Assembly: GCA_965237725.1 (NCBI GenBank)
Contig: OZ250151.1
Coordinates: 1,178,001-1,242,000, forward strand
Source of the DNA: G965237725 sp965237725
Lineage (GTDB): Bacteria > Pseudomonadota > Gammaproteobacteria > Arenicellales > Poriferihabitantaceae
Length of the DNA: 64,000 nt
Direction of reading: 5' to 3'
The first letter of the stretch is position 1. Each line of letters begins with the position of its first letter. Position numbers and translations under genes: made by a program. Shown piece by piece: positions 32,950-41,203 of this stretch. Under the pieces are notes generated by a model that was not told the DNA's origin, ran no database searches, and worked only from the letters and a program-made list of their open reading frames with translations.

Positions 32950-33957
32950 TCACAGACGCTCTATTAATGCGTCGGTGATTTCAACGGTGGTCGCTTTGCC
33001 GCCAAGGTCTCCAGTTAGGCGATCACCGTCAGCAATAACCCGATTAATTCCGTTGCGAAGTTTTTCGGCCTTGTCTGGCATATCCAGTTGGTCCAGCATC
33101 ATGCCAGCGGCCAGGATGAGTGCAAATGGGTTGGCGATTCCTTTACCAGCAATATCTGGCGCGGATCCATGTACGCCTTCAAATATAGCAGCGTCATCCC
33201 CAATGTTTGCACCCGGGGCCATGCCCAGCCCACCGACCAGTCCTGCGCATAAATCCGATAAAATATCTCCAAATAAATTGGTGGTTACGATGACATCAAA
33301 CTTTTCCGGCCTAATTACCAGTTGCATACACATGTTGTCGACAATTAGTTCCGAGGTTTCAATTTCTGGATAATCTTCACGGATATCCCTGGAAACATCG
33401 AGAAATAATCCCGAAGTCGCCTTCAATATATTGGCCTTGTGAACAACCGCCATCTTCTTCCGACCCTGGCGTTTGGCCAGGTCGTATGCGAATCTTAGAA
33501 CACGGCTGGCCCCTTCCCGGGTAATAACGCTCATTGACTCTGCTCTTTCACCATCAGCGGAAACGCTTTGTTTTTCCTGAGAATACATGCCTTCAGTATT
33601 TTCCCTAACCGTAATCAAATCGATATCTTCGTATCTCGAATCGATACCTTTTCTGGTTATGGCTGGCCGAACATTTGCATACAATTCAAATTCTTTTCGC
33701 AACATCACATTGAGACTGGTAAACCCCTTACCAATGGGTGTGGTTAATGGCCCTTTGAGCGCAATGGCGTTTTTACGTATGCTGTCCAGGGTCTCAACGG
33801 GAATAAGTTCTTTTCCCGCTTCGATGGCGGTGAGACCAGCCAGCTGAACATCATATTTTAGATTACAATCCAGGGAATCCAGCACCCGCAGTGCGGCTTT
33901 TGTAATTTCAGGTCCGATACCGTCTCCGGGAATCACGGTAATTTGCTGTTTCTTCAT
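32950..33957 (-). CDS. Isocitrate/isopropylmalate dehydrogenase family, NAD-isocitrate dehydrogenase-like
   Basis: This is a 335-aa beta-decarboxylating dehydrogenase. Family marks are VIPGDGIGPEI, the substrate-binding segment FTSLNVMLRKEFELYANVRP (Ser81 region), ITVRENTEGMYS, VVHKANILK, TTNLFGDILSDL and GVHGSAPDIAGKGIANP. The serine-containing loop and NTEGMYS favour isocitrate over isopropylmalate as substrate, like the NAD-dependent, mitochondrial-type enzymes; homoisocitrate dehydrogenase is another possibility. No leucine genes are adjacent, which also argues against leuB. It stands alone between the rplQ terminator and yhbY. Confidence 0.85.
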   Translation of the reverse strand: MKKQQITVIPGDGIGPEITKAALRVLDSLDCNLKYDVQLAGLTAIEAGKELIPVETLDSIRKNAIALKGPLTTPIGKGFTSLNVMLRKEFELYANVRPAITRKGIDSRYEDIDLITVRENTEGMYSQEKQSVSADGERAESMSVITREGASRVLRFAYDLAKRQGRKKMAVVHKANILKATSGLFLDVSRDIREDYPEIETSELIVDNMCMQLVIRPEKFDVIVTTNLFGDILSDLCAGLVGGLGMAPGANIGDDAAIFEGVHGSAPDIAGKGIANPFALILAAGMMLDQLDMPDKAEKLRNGINRVIADGDRLTGDLGGKATTVEITDALIERL

Positions 33958-34043
33958 GGTTGTGTTTAATTTGTTTAGTTGGAATTCTCTAATAAAATCA
34001 CTTTATAGGACCTATTATCATCGTTGCTGACGGAACATGAAAT

Positions 34044-34070
34044 AAAAAAGCCGCATCAGGCGGCTTTTTT
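34044..34070 (-). terminator. Intrinsic terminator of the alpha operon
   Basis: An 11-bp stem, AAAAAAGCCGC (34044-34054) with GCGGCTTTTTT (34060-34070), closes a 5-nt loop and yields a GC-rich hairpin followed by U residues in either direction. It lies 33 nt beyond the rplQ stop and ends the long ribosomal transcription unit. It may also block readthrough in the other direction. Confidence 0.9.
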
Positions 34071-34103
34071 ATTATTTTAGTCTCAGAGAATACTGGGGTG
34101 ATA

Positions 34104-34499
34104 TTAGCTTGTAGTTTCTTCCTCAACATCAGATTCGCCCAAAGGTCGATCAACCAGCTGCACATATGCCATAGGCGCATTATCACCAGCACGGAATCCA
34201 CATTTCAGAATACGCAGGTAACCTCCTGGACGGTCTTTGAAGTGCGGTCCCAGGTCGTCAAACAACTTACCGACGATGCCACGATCGCGCAGTTTGGAAA
34301 AAGCCAGTCGACGGTTGGCCACGCTAGCCGTTTTCGACAAGGTGATAAGTGGCTCGGCAAATCTCCGCAACTCTTTGGCTTTGGGTAAAGTTGTTTTAAT
34401 CTGCTCGTGCAAAAACAACGAATTAGCCATATTGCTAAACATGGCTTTTCTATGGGATGTAGTGCGGTTTAGTTTTCGCCCGGCTATTTTATGTCGCAT
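34104..34499 (-). CDS. rplQ: Ribosomal protein L17
   Basis: L17 (131 aa) binds 23S rRNA near the peptide exit. It opens with RHKIAGRKLNRTTSHRKAMF and has LFDDLGPHFKDRPGGYLRI, both diagnostic. An acidic tail of about 8 residues exceeds the usual 127. It is the last gene of the alpha operon, starting 5 nt after the rpoA stop, and is followed by the terminator. Confidence 0.97.
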   Translation of the reverse strand: MRHKIAGRKLNRTTSHRKAMFSNMANSLFLHEQIKTTLPKAKELRRFAEPLITLSKTASVANRRLAFSKLRDRGIVGKLFDDLGPHFKDRPGGYLRILKCGFRAGDNAPMAYVQLVDRPLGESDVEEETTS

Positions 34500-34504
34500 G
34501 GTAT

Positions 34505-35518
34505 TTAAATCATTCCCATTGGCGTACCTTCATCATCTTTTACCAAAGATTGTGGAGGCCAGTTTTCAAGTTTGACACCCAATGAAAGATTCCTTTGGGC
34601 TAATACATCTTTAATCTCGGTCAGCGATTTCTTTCCAAGATTAGGGGTTTTAAGCAATTCGGTTTCGGTATGCTGTACTAGATCACCGATGTAATAAATA
34701 TTTTCAGCTTTAAGGCAGTTTGCAGATCGAACGGTTAATTCCAGATCATCTACCGGTTTGATCAGTGAAGGATCAATTTCTGGTTCTTCTTCAACCTGAT
34801 TCTGAACCATAGACTCTTCAAGGTTCACAAATACAGCAATTTGATCATGCAAAATTGTTGCCGCTCTGCGAACCGCAGCTTCGGGGTCGATAGATCCATT
34901 GGATTCGATTTCCAGAACAAGGCGGTCCAGGTCTGTTAACTGTTCTACCCTCGCATCTTCAACGGAATAGGATATTTTGCTTACCGGACTAAATGATGCG
35001 TCAAGTTGAATCACGCCCACCGCTCTGGAATCATCGGACTCTTTCAATCGACTTTCAGCGGTTTCGTATCCCCGTCCGCGCCGAATGGTAATTTCCATAT
35101 CGAGTTCCGCATCTTTGGATAATGTGGCGATGTGTTGAGTTGGGTCAACCAGCTCAACATCATCAATCAGCTCAATGTCGCCAGCGGTCACAATACCTTC
35201 ACCTTTTTTGCGCAGGGTTACCACTGCTTCGTTTCGGGTATGCATAATAACCGCGAGGGATTTCAGGTTCATCAAAATATCGATGACATCCTCTTGCACC
35301 CCTTCAAGTGTGGAGTATTCATGTAATACACCTTCGATGCGCACTTCGGTGACCGCGCATCCTGGCATGGATGACAGCATAATTCGACGTAATGCATTAC
35401 CAAGGGTGTGACCAAATCCCCGTTCCAGGGGCTCAATAGTAATTCTCGAGTGTTGTGTGTCGATGGTTTTAGCTTCCACCAGGCGTGGTCTAAGAAATTC
35501 GACAGTTGGATCCAGCAT
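34505..35518 (-). CDS. rpoA: RNA polymerase alpha subunit
   Basis: The product (337 aa) has the N-terminal dimerisation domain (about 1-235, with ERGFGHTLGNALRRIMLSSM) and the C-terminal domain (about 250-325) that contacts UP elements and activators (LELTVRSANCLKAENIYYIGD, LLKTPNLGKKSLTEIK). Both are joined by an acidic linker (EEEPEIDPSLI). It is slightly longer than the 329-residue Escherichia coli protein. It lies between rpsD and rplQ, standard for the alpha operon. Confidence 0.98.
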   Translation of the reverse strand: MLDPTVEFLRPRLVEAKTIDTQHSRITIEPLERGFGHTLGNALRRIMLSSMPGCAVTEVRIEGVLHEYSTLEGVQEDVIDILMNLKSLAVIMHTRNEAVVTLRKKGEGIVTAGDIELIDDVELVDPTQHIATLSKDAELDMEITIRRGRGYETAESRLKESDDSRAVGVIQLDASFSPVSKISYSVEDARVEQLTDLDRLVLEIESNGSIDPEAAVRRAATILHDQIAVFVNLEESMVQNQVEEEPEIDPSLIKPVDDLELTVRSANCLKAENIYYIGDLVQHTETELLKTPNLGKKSLTEIKDVLAQRNLSLGVKLENWPPQSLVKDDEGTPMGMI

Positions 35519-35573
35519 CTGTATTCCTCGTAATTAAGACGAAGTTAAAAATAAAAACGATTAAAACTAAGCG

Positions 35574-36197
35574 CTATTTTGAATAAAGCGCAACTACCAG
35601 GGCTTCATTTATGTCTGGTGGTAATTCAGATCGCTCGGGTTGTGATTTATAAACGCCCTTGACCTTGTCAACATCAACTTCGACCCAGGGTACAAATCCG
35701 ATTTGTCCGGAAATTTCAAGTGCAGATGTTATCCGCAATTGTTTTTTGCTTTTTTCGACAACTTCTATCGCATCCCCAGGCTGCACCTGAAAGGATGGGA
35801 TATTCACTTTAGTGCCGTTAACCATAATACATTTATGGCTAACCAGTTGTCTGGCTTCTGCTCGCGTAATTCCAAAACCAAGCCGAAATACAACATTGTC
35901 CAATCTGCTTTCCAGCAATTGGAGCAGGTTTAAACCTGTGGAACCTGAAATTCGCGCGGCTTCCTTGTAGTAGTTGCTAAACTGCTTTTCAAGTACACCG
36001 TAAATTCTACGAAGTTTCTGTTTTTCCCGAAGCTGGGTACCGTAAACCGTGCTGCGAGCACGTCGGCCACCAGGCTTTACCCCTGGGACACGATCAAATT
36101 TGCATTTTGAATCTATAGTACGAGCAGGGCTCTTTAAAAATAAATCTGTACCTTCTCGTCTTGCCAGCTTACAAGTTGGGCCTATATATCTTGCCAT
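35574..36197 (-). CDS. rpsD: Ribosomal protein S4
   Basis: S4 (207 aa) is a primary 16S rRNA binder that nucleates the 30S body and, in Escherichia coli, represses its own operon. The N-terminus GPTCKLARREG lacks the four-cysteine zinc finger (C-minus form). The S4 RNA-binding domain with RLDNVVFRLGFGITRAEARQ is clear. It starts at ATG 36197, 38 nt after rpsK, and is followed by rpoA after 55 nt. Confidence 0.98.
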   Translation of the reverse strand: MARYIGPTCKLARREGTDLFLKSPARTIDSKCKFDRVPGVKPGGRRARSTVYGTQLREKQKLRRIYGVLEKQFSNYYKEAARISGSTGLNLLQLLESRLDNVVFRLGFGITRAEARQLVSHKCIMVNGTKVNIPSFQVQPGDAIEVVEKSKKQLRITSALEISGQIGFVPWVEVDVDKVKGVYKSQPERSELPPDINEALVVALYSK

Positions 36198-36235
36198 TAA
36201 GTTATTCCTGAATTCTTTCTAAATTAATATCAGTT

Positions 36236-36628
36236 TTAGACTCGTCGCCGTTTCGGTGGACGGCAGCCGTTGTGTGGAATCGGGGTAATATCGGATATTG
36301 AATGGATTTCGAAACCCAGTCCATTCAATGCGCGTACCGCCGATTCTCTTCCAGGGCCAGGCCCTTTGATTTTGACTTCAAGTTGCTTAACACCCATTTC
36401 CTGGGCTCGTCTGCCGCAGGTGTCAGCAGCAGTTTGTGCCGCAAATGGGGTGCTTTTTCGTGATCCTTTAAAACCCGAGTTTCCAGCTGATGCCCAACAC
36501 AGGGTATCGCCGTGACGATCGGAAATTGTCACAATGGTGTTATTAAAGGTAGCGTGAATGTGCGCGACGCCTTCGGTAACATTCTTTCTGATCTTCGCTT
36601 TGCCTTTAGTGCTTGCAGGTTTTGCCAT
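36236..36628 (-). CDS. rpsK: Ribosomal protein S11
   Basis: S11 (130 aa) lies on the 30S platform. Typical segments are GVAHIHATFNNTIVTISDRHGD, GSRKSTPFAAQ and the C-terminal ITPIPHNGCRPPKRRRV. The ATG at 36628 (MAKPASTKGK) gives the standard length; the open frame extends 66 codons further upstream into the spacer towards rpsM, without similarity to S11. Confidence 0.97.
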   Translation of the reverse strand: MAKPASTKGKAKIRKNVTEGVAHIHATFNNTIVTISDRHGDTLCWASAGNSGFKGSRKSTPFAAQTAADTCGRRAQEMGVKQLEVKIKGPGPGRESAVRALNGLGFEIHSISDITPIPHNGCRPPKRRRV

Positions 36629-36720
36629 GGTTAATATTTTTGGGAAATTATTTCTGGAATATGTTTTATTCGTTAATTCAAATCTGTCTATTGATCTTAT
36701 GTTTAATGGCTCTAGATCAA

Positions 36721-37077
36721 TTATCTTTTTACGGGACGAGTCGGGCCTTTTCGGGTCCGGGCATTGGTTTTGGTACGCTGACCATTCACAGGCAATCCTC
36801 TTCGATGTCTGATCCCGCGATAACAACCCAAATCCATTAAGCGTTTAATATTCATGGATACTTCCCTTCTAAGATCACCCTCAACCTCATATTTAGCGAT
36901 TTCGGTACGCAGTTTTTCTGCCTGAGGCTCGTCAAGGTCCTGAACCTTGGTGGTTCGGTCGATTCCAGCAGAATCACAGATTTTTTGTGCGGTATGACGA
37001 CCAATTCCATATATAGAGGTCAATCCGATCTCGATATGCTTTTCGTTAGGTAGATTTATTCCAGCAATACGTGCCAT
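36721..37077 (-). CDS. rpsM: Ribosomal protein S13
   Basis: S13 (118 aa) forms bridges from the 30S head to the large subunit and to P-site tRNA. It has RIAGINLPNEKHIEIGLTSI, the GIGRHTAQKICD helix-hairpin-helix and the basic tail RTKTNARTRKGPTRPVKR. Length equals that of Escherichia coli S13. It is the first gene of the alpha group proper, 135 bp after rpmJ. Confidence 0.98.
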   Translation of the reverse strand: MARIAGINLPNEKHIEIGLTSIYGIGRHTAQKICDSAGIDRTTKVQDLDEPQAEKLRTEIAKYEVEGDLRREVSMNIKRLMDLGCYRGIRHRRGLPVNGQRTKTNARTRKGPTRPVKR

Positions 37078-37212
37078 TTTCTAGTCTCAAATAAATTTAT
37101 TCCGGGCTATACAATGGTATGACCGGAATTTAAAGGGGCGCGGATTCTATCAAAAATAGCCCGCACCTTCAATTGTGAAATTTGCACAACAAACTCAACA
37201 ATCGCCATGTGT

Positions 37213-37326
37213 CTAGCCCTGGCGCTGCTTGTGTCGTGGATCGGTACAGATCACACGAACCGTGCGATTTCGTCGGACAATTTTGCAGTTCCTGCACATT
37301 TTTTTAACAGATGCTCTAACTTTCAT
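37213..37326 (-). CDS. rpmJ: Ribosomal protein L36, zinc-binding form
   Basis: Reading the minus strand from ATG 37326 gives 37 codons and a TAG. The product, MKVRASVKKMCRNCKIVRR followed by ICTDPRHKQRQG, has the complete zinc ribbon Cys11, Cys14, Cys27, His32 (C-plus form). It stabilises 23S rRNA near the L6/L16 region. It sits between secY and rpsM exactly as in Escherichia coli. It is below common ORF length limits and easily missed. Confidence 0.96.
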   Translation of the reverse strand: MKVRASVKKMCRNCKIVRRNRTVRVICTDPRHKQRQG

Positions 37327-37368
37327 TTCAATATCTCTCTAAATGTCTCTCTATCACTCTATCAGCGA

Positions 37369-38706
37369 TCAACGGATGCCCTGGGGCTTGGAAAATGGAG
37401 ATTTCTTCATAATGCTTTCATACTGGCGTGACATCATATGGGACTGAACCTGGGAAATCAGGTCCATGGTAACCACCACAATAATCAACAACGAAGTTCC
37501 GCCAAAATAAAAGGGTACGCTCCACTTAACAATTAAAAATTCCGGAATCAAACATACAAAAGTGATATAAACCGCACCCACCATTGTCAGTTTTGACACC
37601 ACGCCATCGATGTATTTTGCGCTTTGAACTCCAGGCCTGATTCCCGGGATGAAAGCCCCTGATTTTTTCAGATTGTCTGCAATTTCATTTGGATTAAATA
37701 CCAAGGCGGTGTAGAAAAAGCAGAAGAATATAATCATCCCACCATAAAACATCGTATAAATCGGTTCACCCGGCTGTAATTTGGTCGCTATATCGCTCAA
37801 CCATCCCATGCCCTCTGCCTGACCAAACCAGCTTCCGATACTGGCTGGAAATAAAATTAGACTCGAAGCAAATATGGGTGGAATTACCCCGGCCATGTTC
37901 AATTTGAATGGCAAATGGCTGCTTTGACCCGCCATCATTTTGCGCCCTTGCTGGCGCTTGGCGTAGTTCACCGTAATTCTGCGTTGTCCGCGTTCGACGA
38001 AAACCACAAAATAGGTTACCGCAATGGCTCCCAGAAACAGGATTAAAACGATGCCACCAGACAACGCTCCGGTTCGTGCCAGCTCCAGTGTTCCAGCAAC
38101 TGCAGAAGGCAGGCCAGCGACAATAGATGCAAAAATTATCAATGAAATACCGTTGCCAATTCCGCGTTCGGTAATTTGTTCGCCCAACCAGACCAGGAAC
38201 ATGGTTCCTGCGCATAGGGTTGCGGCGGTCACAATTTTAAATCCTACCCCAGGAATCAGAATTACCGGGCTACCAGCAACCTGCTGGCTTTCAATTGCCA
38301 CGGAAATACCCATGCCCTGGAAGATCGCCAGAACAACCGTGAAATAGCGGGTGTACTGGGTGATTTTTCTGCGACCGGCCTCGCCTTCTTTTTTAAGCTG
38401 TTCGAGGGTTGGAACCACCACCGTCATCATTTGCATGATGATGGAAGCAGAAATATAAGGCATAACCCCTAACGCAAATATTGACAACCGGCTCAATGCG
38501 CCGCCAGAAAACATATTGAAAATATCGACAATGGATCCTTTGGTTTGGGCAAATAGCGCGGCAATGGCAGCCGGGTCTACCCCGGGCACAGGTATATGAG
38601 TGCCCAGACGGAACACCAGTAACGCCCCGAGTAGAAACAGGATGCGCTGTTTTAGTTCTGACAGGTTACCGAACATACCAGCAGATGTTGATTCCGGTTT
38701 TGCCAC
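37369..38706 (-). CDS. secY: Protein translocase subunit SecY
   Basis: SecY (445 aa) is the channel of the Sec translocon, with ten membrane helices. Visible marks include GTHIPVPGVDP after helix 1, the plug region GGALSRLSIFALGVMPYISASIIMQ, the cytosolic loop with RGQRRITVNYAKRQQGRKMM and GIRPGVQSAKYIDGV. The start is a GTG (38706) with AGGA 7 nt upstream, giving MAKPEST. It lies between rplO and rpmJ, the standard spc-operon position. Confidence 0.98.
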   Translation of the reverse strand: MAKPESTSAGMFGNLSELKQRILFLLGALLVFRLGTHIPVPGVDPAAIAALFAQTKGSIVDIFNMFSGGALSRLSIFALGVMPYISASIIMQMMTVVVPTLEQLKKEGEAGRRKITQYTRYFTVVLAIFQGMGISVAIESQQVAGSPVILIPGVGFKIVTAATLCAGTMFLVWLGEQITERGIGNGISLIIFASIVAGLPSAVAGTLELARTGALSGGIVLILFLGAIAVTYFVVFVERGQRRITVNYAKRQQGRKMMAGQSSHLPFKLNMAGVIPPIFASSLILFPASIGSWFGQAEGMGWLSDIATKLQPGEPIYTMFYGGMIIFFCFFYTALVFNPNEIADNLKKSGAFIPGIRPGVQSAKYIDGVVSKLTMVGAVYITFVCLIPEFLIVKWSVPFYFGGTSLLIIVVVTMDLISQVQSHMMSRQYESIMKKSPFSKPQGIR

Positions 38707-38725
38707 TATTTTTTCCTAATCTCAT

Positions 38726-38753
38726 ATCTTTTATCTTTTGTCTTTTGTCTTAT
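38726..38753. repeat. 7-bp tandem repeat in the rplO-secY spacer
   Basis: ATCTTTT, ATCTTTT, GTCTTTT and GTCTTAT form four head-to-tail 7-bp units between the rplO stop and the secY start. Slippage in a ribosomal-operon spacer is the simplest explanation. Confidence 0.8.
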
Positions 38754-38757
38754 ACCT

Positions 38758-39201
38758 TTAGTTTTCTACCTTACCACCGGCTTTTTCGATGGCGACCCGG
38801 GCGCCTTTGGTAGCACCAATTCCACTCAAGGTAACAGCACGGGTGATTTCACCGGATAAAATTGCTTTGGCTCGGTCGATATGCAGACCAATGACCCCTG
38901 CTTTTTGCAGGGATTTCAGATCAACAATATCGCCTTCAACCTTGGCCAGTTCATTCAAACGAATCTCAGCCATATGCATGTTTACCCTGGACCGGAAGCC
39001 CCGTTTCGGTAATCTTTTTTGCAATGGCATCTGCCCGCCTTCAAAACCTACCTTGTGGTATCCACCCGATCGTGACTTTTGGCCTTTGGTACCACGACCA
39101 GCGGTTTTACCAGTACCGGAACCGGGCCCACGACCAACGCGCTTGGCATTGGTTTTTGAACCAGCAGCCGGTTTGATTGTATTTAATCTAAGTGACGTCA
39201 T
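38758..39201 (-). CDS. rplO: Ribosomal protein L15
   Basis: L15 (147 aa) is a late-assembly large-subunit protein. The glycine-rich N-terminus RVGRGPGSGTGKTAGRGTKG and KVGFEGGQMPLQKRLPKRGF are diagnostic. The start is ATG 39201; a TTG two codons upstream is less likely. Its leader contains no strong ribosome-binding site, and MITE copy D lies only 37 nt upstream, between it and rpmD, which in most bacteria is followed almost directly by rplO. Confidence 0.96.
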   Translation of the reverse strand: MTSLRLNTIKPAAGSKTNAKRVGRGPGSGTGKTAGRGTKGQKSRSGGYHKVGFEGGQMPLQKRLPKRGFRSRVNMHMAEIRLNELAKVEGDIVDLKSLQKAGVIGLHIDRAKAILSGEITRAVTLSGIGATKGARVAIEKAGGKVEN

Positions 39202-39238
39202 TTTCAAATATCAGTTCTGTTTACGCTTAATAATCTAA

Positions 39239-39410
39239 GGAGCCTCTGATTAAAACTGGGCAGATCAAGTTGTGATTTAAAGTGATCAAGTTCAAGGCGC
39301 GAAACGCACACAATAGCACGGCTATTGCGAAGTTTTGCAACGCAGAAATTGCCACGTGATATATTGGGTTTAAACTCAAATTGACTGTTCATGTTTTAAT
39401 CAGAGGTTCC
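39239..39410. mobile_element. MITE-like element, copy D (172 bp), inside the spc operon
   Basis: Ends GGAGCCTCTGATTAAAAC (39239-39256) and GTTTTAATCAGAGGTTCC (39393-39410) pair at 17 of 18 positions; with copy C it forms the ATTAAAAC subfamily. The interior has AATAGC ACG GCTATT, a short perfect palindrome. The flanks CTAA and TTAA agree at three of four bases. The right end stops 6 nt before the rpmD stop codon, so the element sits directly behind rpmD and within a transcript that must continue through rplO and secY. Confidence 0.87.
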
Positions 39411-39416
39411 TTAAGG

Positions 39417-39614
39417 CTAACCTGGATTGCTATCTTCACACTTAACCATGTAGCTGATCTTGTTGATCATTCCACGATTTTCAGGTGTATCCATAACTTC
39501 CACAGTGTGGTGCATTCGACGCAAACCCAGACCGCGTACACAAGCCTGATGTTTTTTAAGACGACCATGTATGCTGCGTACCAGGGTTACTTTCAAAGTT
39601 TTCTTGTCAGCCAT
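39417..39614 (-). CDS. rpmD: Ribosomal protein L30
   Basis: L30 (65 aa) is a small 23S rRNA-binding protein. It shows KTLKVTLVRSIHGRLKKHQA, the typical RLKKHQACVRGLGLRRMHHT core, and ends with a few residues (CEDSNPG) more than the usual 59-60. I chose ATG 39614 (MADKKT); the frame reaches a TTG at 39626. The extended C-terminus next to MITE D may reflect the insertion. Confidence 0.95.
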   Translation of the reverse strand: MADKKTLKVTLVRSIHGRLKKHQACVRGLGLRRMHHTVEVMDTPENRGMINKISYMVKCEDSNPG

Positions 39615-39663
39615 TTTTCTGCTCAATTTATTTTTGGTTTTCAGTATTTATTTCCAGAAGAAC

Positions 39664-40173
39664 CTATCTCAGTTCCTTAATATCTTTACCACGTTTTGCC
39701 GCAACAAAACTTGCACTTTTCATGCTTTTAAGCGCGGAGATAGTGGCGCGGGTAACGTTAACCGGGTTAGTTGTACCTATTACCTTGGTCAATACATTCT
39801 GAATACCCAATACTTCGAATACTGCTCGCATTGTGCCACCAGCAACAATTCCCGTACCTTCAGTTGCTGGTCGAAGAACAACTCTTGCAGAGCCGTGGCG
39901 ACCCACCATTGGGTACTGCAACGTATCTCCGGCCATGTGCACTTTGAACATGTTGCGTCGAGCATCATCCATAGCCTTTTGCACCGCAATGGGCACTTCT
40001 CGTGCCTTGCCTCTGCCCATGCCTACCCGGCCTTCGCCATCACCAACTACGGTTAGTGCGGAAAATCCAAAGATTCGTCCACCTTTAACTACCTTCGAGA
40101 CCCGTCGAACGTTTATCAGTTGCTCCTGATAATTGTCTTTTCGAGCGTTATCGCGTTCTCTTGCTTTAGCCAT
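39664..40173 (-). CDS. rpsE: Ribosomal protein S5
   Basis: S5 (169 aa) affects decoding fidelity and mRNA unwinding. It has the double-stranded RNA-binding segment KVVKGGRIFGFSALTVVGDG, VGMGRGKAREVPIAVQKAMD and the C-terminal domain with GTGIVAGGTMRAVFEVLGI. Length matches Escherichia coli (167). It starts 16 nt after the rplR stop. Confidence 0.98.
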   Translation of the reverse strand: MAKARERDNARKDNYQEQLINVRRVSKVVKGGRIFGFSALTVVGDGEGRVGMGRGKAREVPIAVQKAMDDARRNMFKVHMAGDTLQYPMVGRHGSARVVLRPATEGTGIVAGGTMRAVFEVLGIQNVLTKVIGTTNPVNVTRATISALKSMKSASFVAAKRGKDIKELR

Positions 40174-40189
40174 TTAAACTATTCTTTTA

Positions 40190-40546
40190 TTAAAATTTGA
40201 GTCCGTGCTCGCGTGCTGAATCTGCGAACGCCTTAACCCTGCCATGGTATCGATAACCAGAGCGATCAAATGCAACTTTTTCGATTCCCGCAGATTTTGC
40301 GTTTACCGCCAATAATTCTCCCACAGCTACTGCCGCATCCCGATTTCCGCTGTGTTTAAGCTTTTCACGCAACCCTGAATCCAGTGTGGATGCGGATGCC
40401 AAAACTTTCTCACCCGCATGATCAAATATCTGGGCGTAAAAATGTCGTGGAGTGCGAAATACAGACAAACGGGTTGCTTCCAATCGAGCAATCTTGCCTC
40501 TCGATTTTCTCGCTCGTCTTAATCTCGCTCTATTTTTATTTACCAT
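40190..40546 (-). CDS. rplR: Ribosomal protein L18
   Basis: L18 (118 aa) binds 5S rRNA in the central protuberance. The basic N-terminus RARLRRARKSRGKI, RLSVFRTPRHFYAQI and the C-terminal FDRSGYRYHGRVKAFADSAR are typical. It lies between rplF and rpsE in the conserved spc order. Confidence 0.97.
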   Translation of the reverse strand: MVNKNRARLRRARKSRGKIARLEATRLSVFRTPRHFYAQIFDHAGEKVLASASTLDSGLREKLKHSGNRDAAVAVGELLAVNAKSAGIEKVAFDRSGYRYHGRVKAFADSAREHGLKF

Positions 40547-40592
40547 AATCGTAATATTCTCAAAACAATCTTAAAATGCTAATGTTTCCAGG

Positions 40593-41138
40593 CTATTTCT
40601 TTTTAGCCTGTTTTCTAATCACGTGTTCATCAGCGTAGCGAACACCTTTGCCTTTATAAGGCTCTGGCGGACGATATGCTCTGATTTCAGCTGCAGCCTG
40701 TCCAACAACCTGTTTATTTGCCCCTCTAAGAATAATTTCTGTTTGAGTTGGCGTTTCCGCAGTTACACCTTCGGGCAAAGCGTAAACAACGGGATGGGAA
40801 AAACCAAGGCTCAAATTAAGATTCTTACCCTGAGCCTGGACGCGATAACCAACCCCTACCACATTAAGCTTCTTTTCAAAACCGTTTGTAACACCATTCA
40901 CCAGATTGTTAATCATAGCTCGGGTAGTACCTGACATTGACAATGTGTGTTTGTCCACACCATCAGAATTTTCCATCAGCTGTACATTCAATTCGCCTTC
41001 AGTTTGTACAACCTGAATACCAGGCGACAAATCAAAACTCATCTCACCTTTCGGACCCTTTGCAGTCACTTTGCCAGCGTCGATTTGTATATCAACACCA
41101 GAAGGTACAGTAATAGGTGTTTTTGCAATTCGTGACAT
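40593..41138 (-). CDS. rplF: Ribosomal protein L6
   Basis: L6 (181 aa) consists of two similar alpha/beta domains near the factor-binding centre of the 50S subunit. It has ITVPSGVDIQIDAGKVTAKG, NGFEKKLNVVGVGYRVQAQG and the C-terminal signature RPPEPYKGKGVRYADEHV. Length is close to the 177 of Escherichia coli. The rpsH gene precedes it by 65 nt. Confidence 0.98.
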   Translation of the reverse strand: MSRIAKTPITVPSGVDIQIDAGKVTAKGPKGEMSFDLSPGIQVVQTEGELNVQLMENSDGVDKHTLSMSGTTRAMINNLVNGVTNGFEKKLNVVGVGYRVQAQGKNLNLSLGFSHPVVYALPEGVTAETPTQTEIILRGANKQVVGQAAAEIRAYRPPEPYKGKGVRYADEHVIRKQAKKK

Positions 41139-41203
41139 TGTTAATTCTCTTAATTAATTCTTTGGCTTCTAATGTTTTATGTGAAATTCGATAAATTAGT
41201 TGA

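Noticed and set aside
32950..33957. Assignment as leuB
   Set aside because: The serine loop and NTEGMYS motif fit isocitrate dehydrogenases better, and no other leucine gene is adjacent.
39204..39392. 62-codon minus-strand ORF between rplO and rpmD
   Set aside because: It lies entirely within copy D and its flank; no independent evidence of coding.
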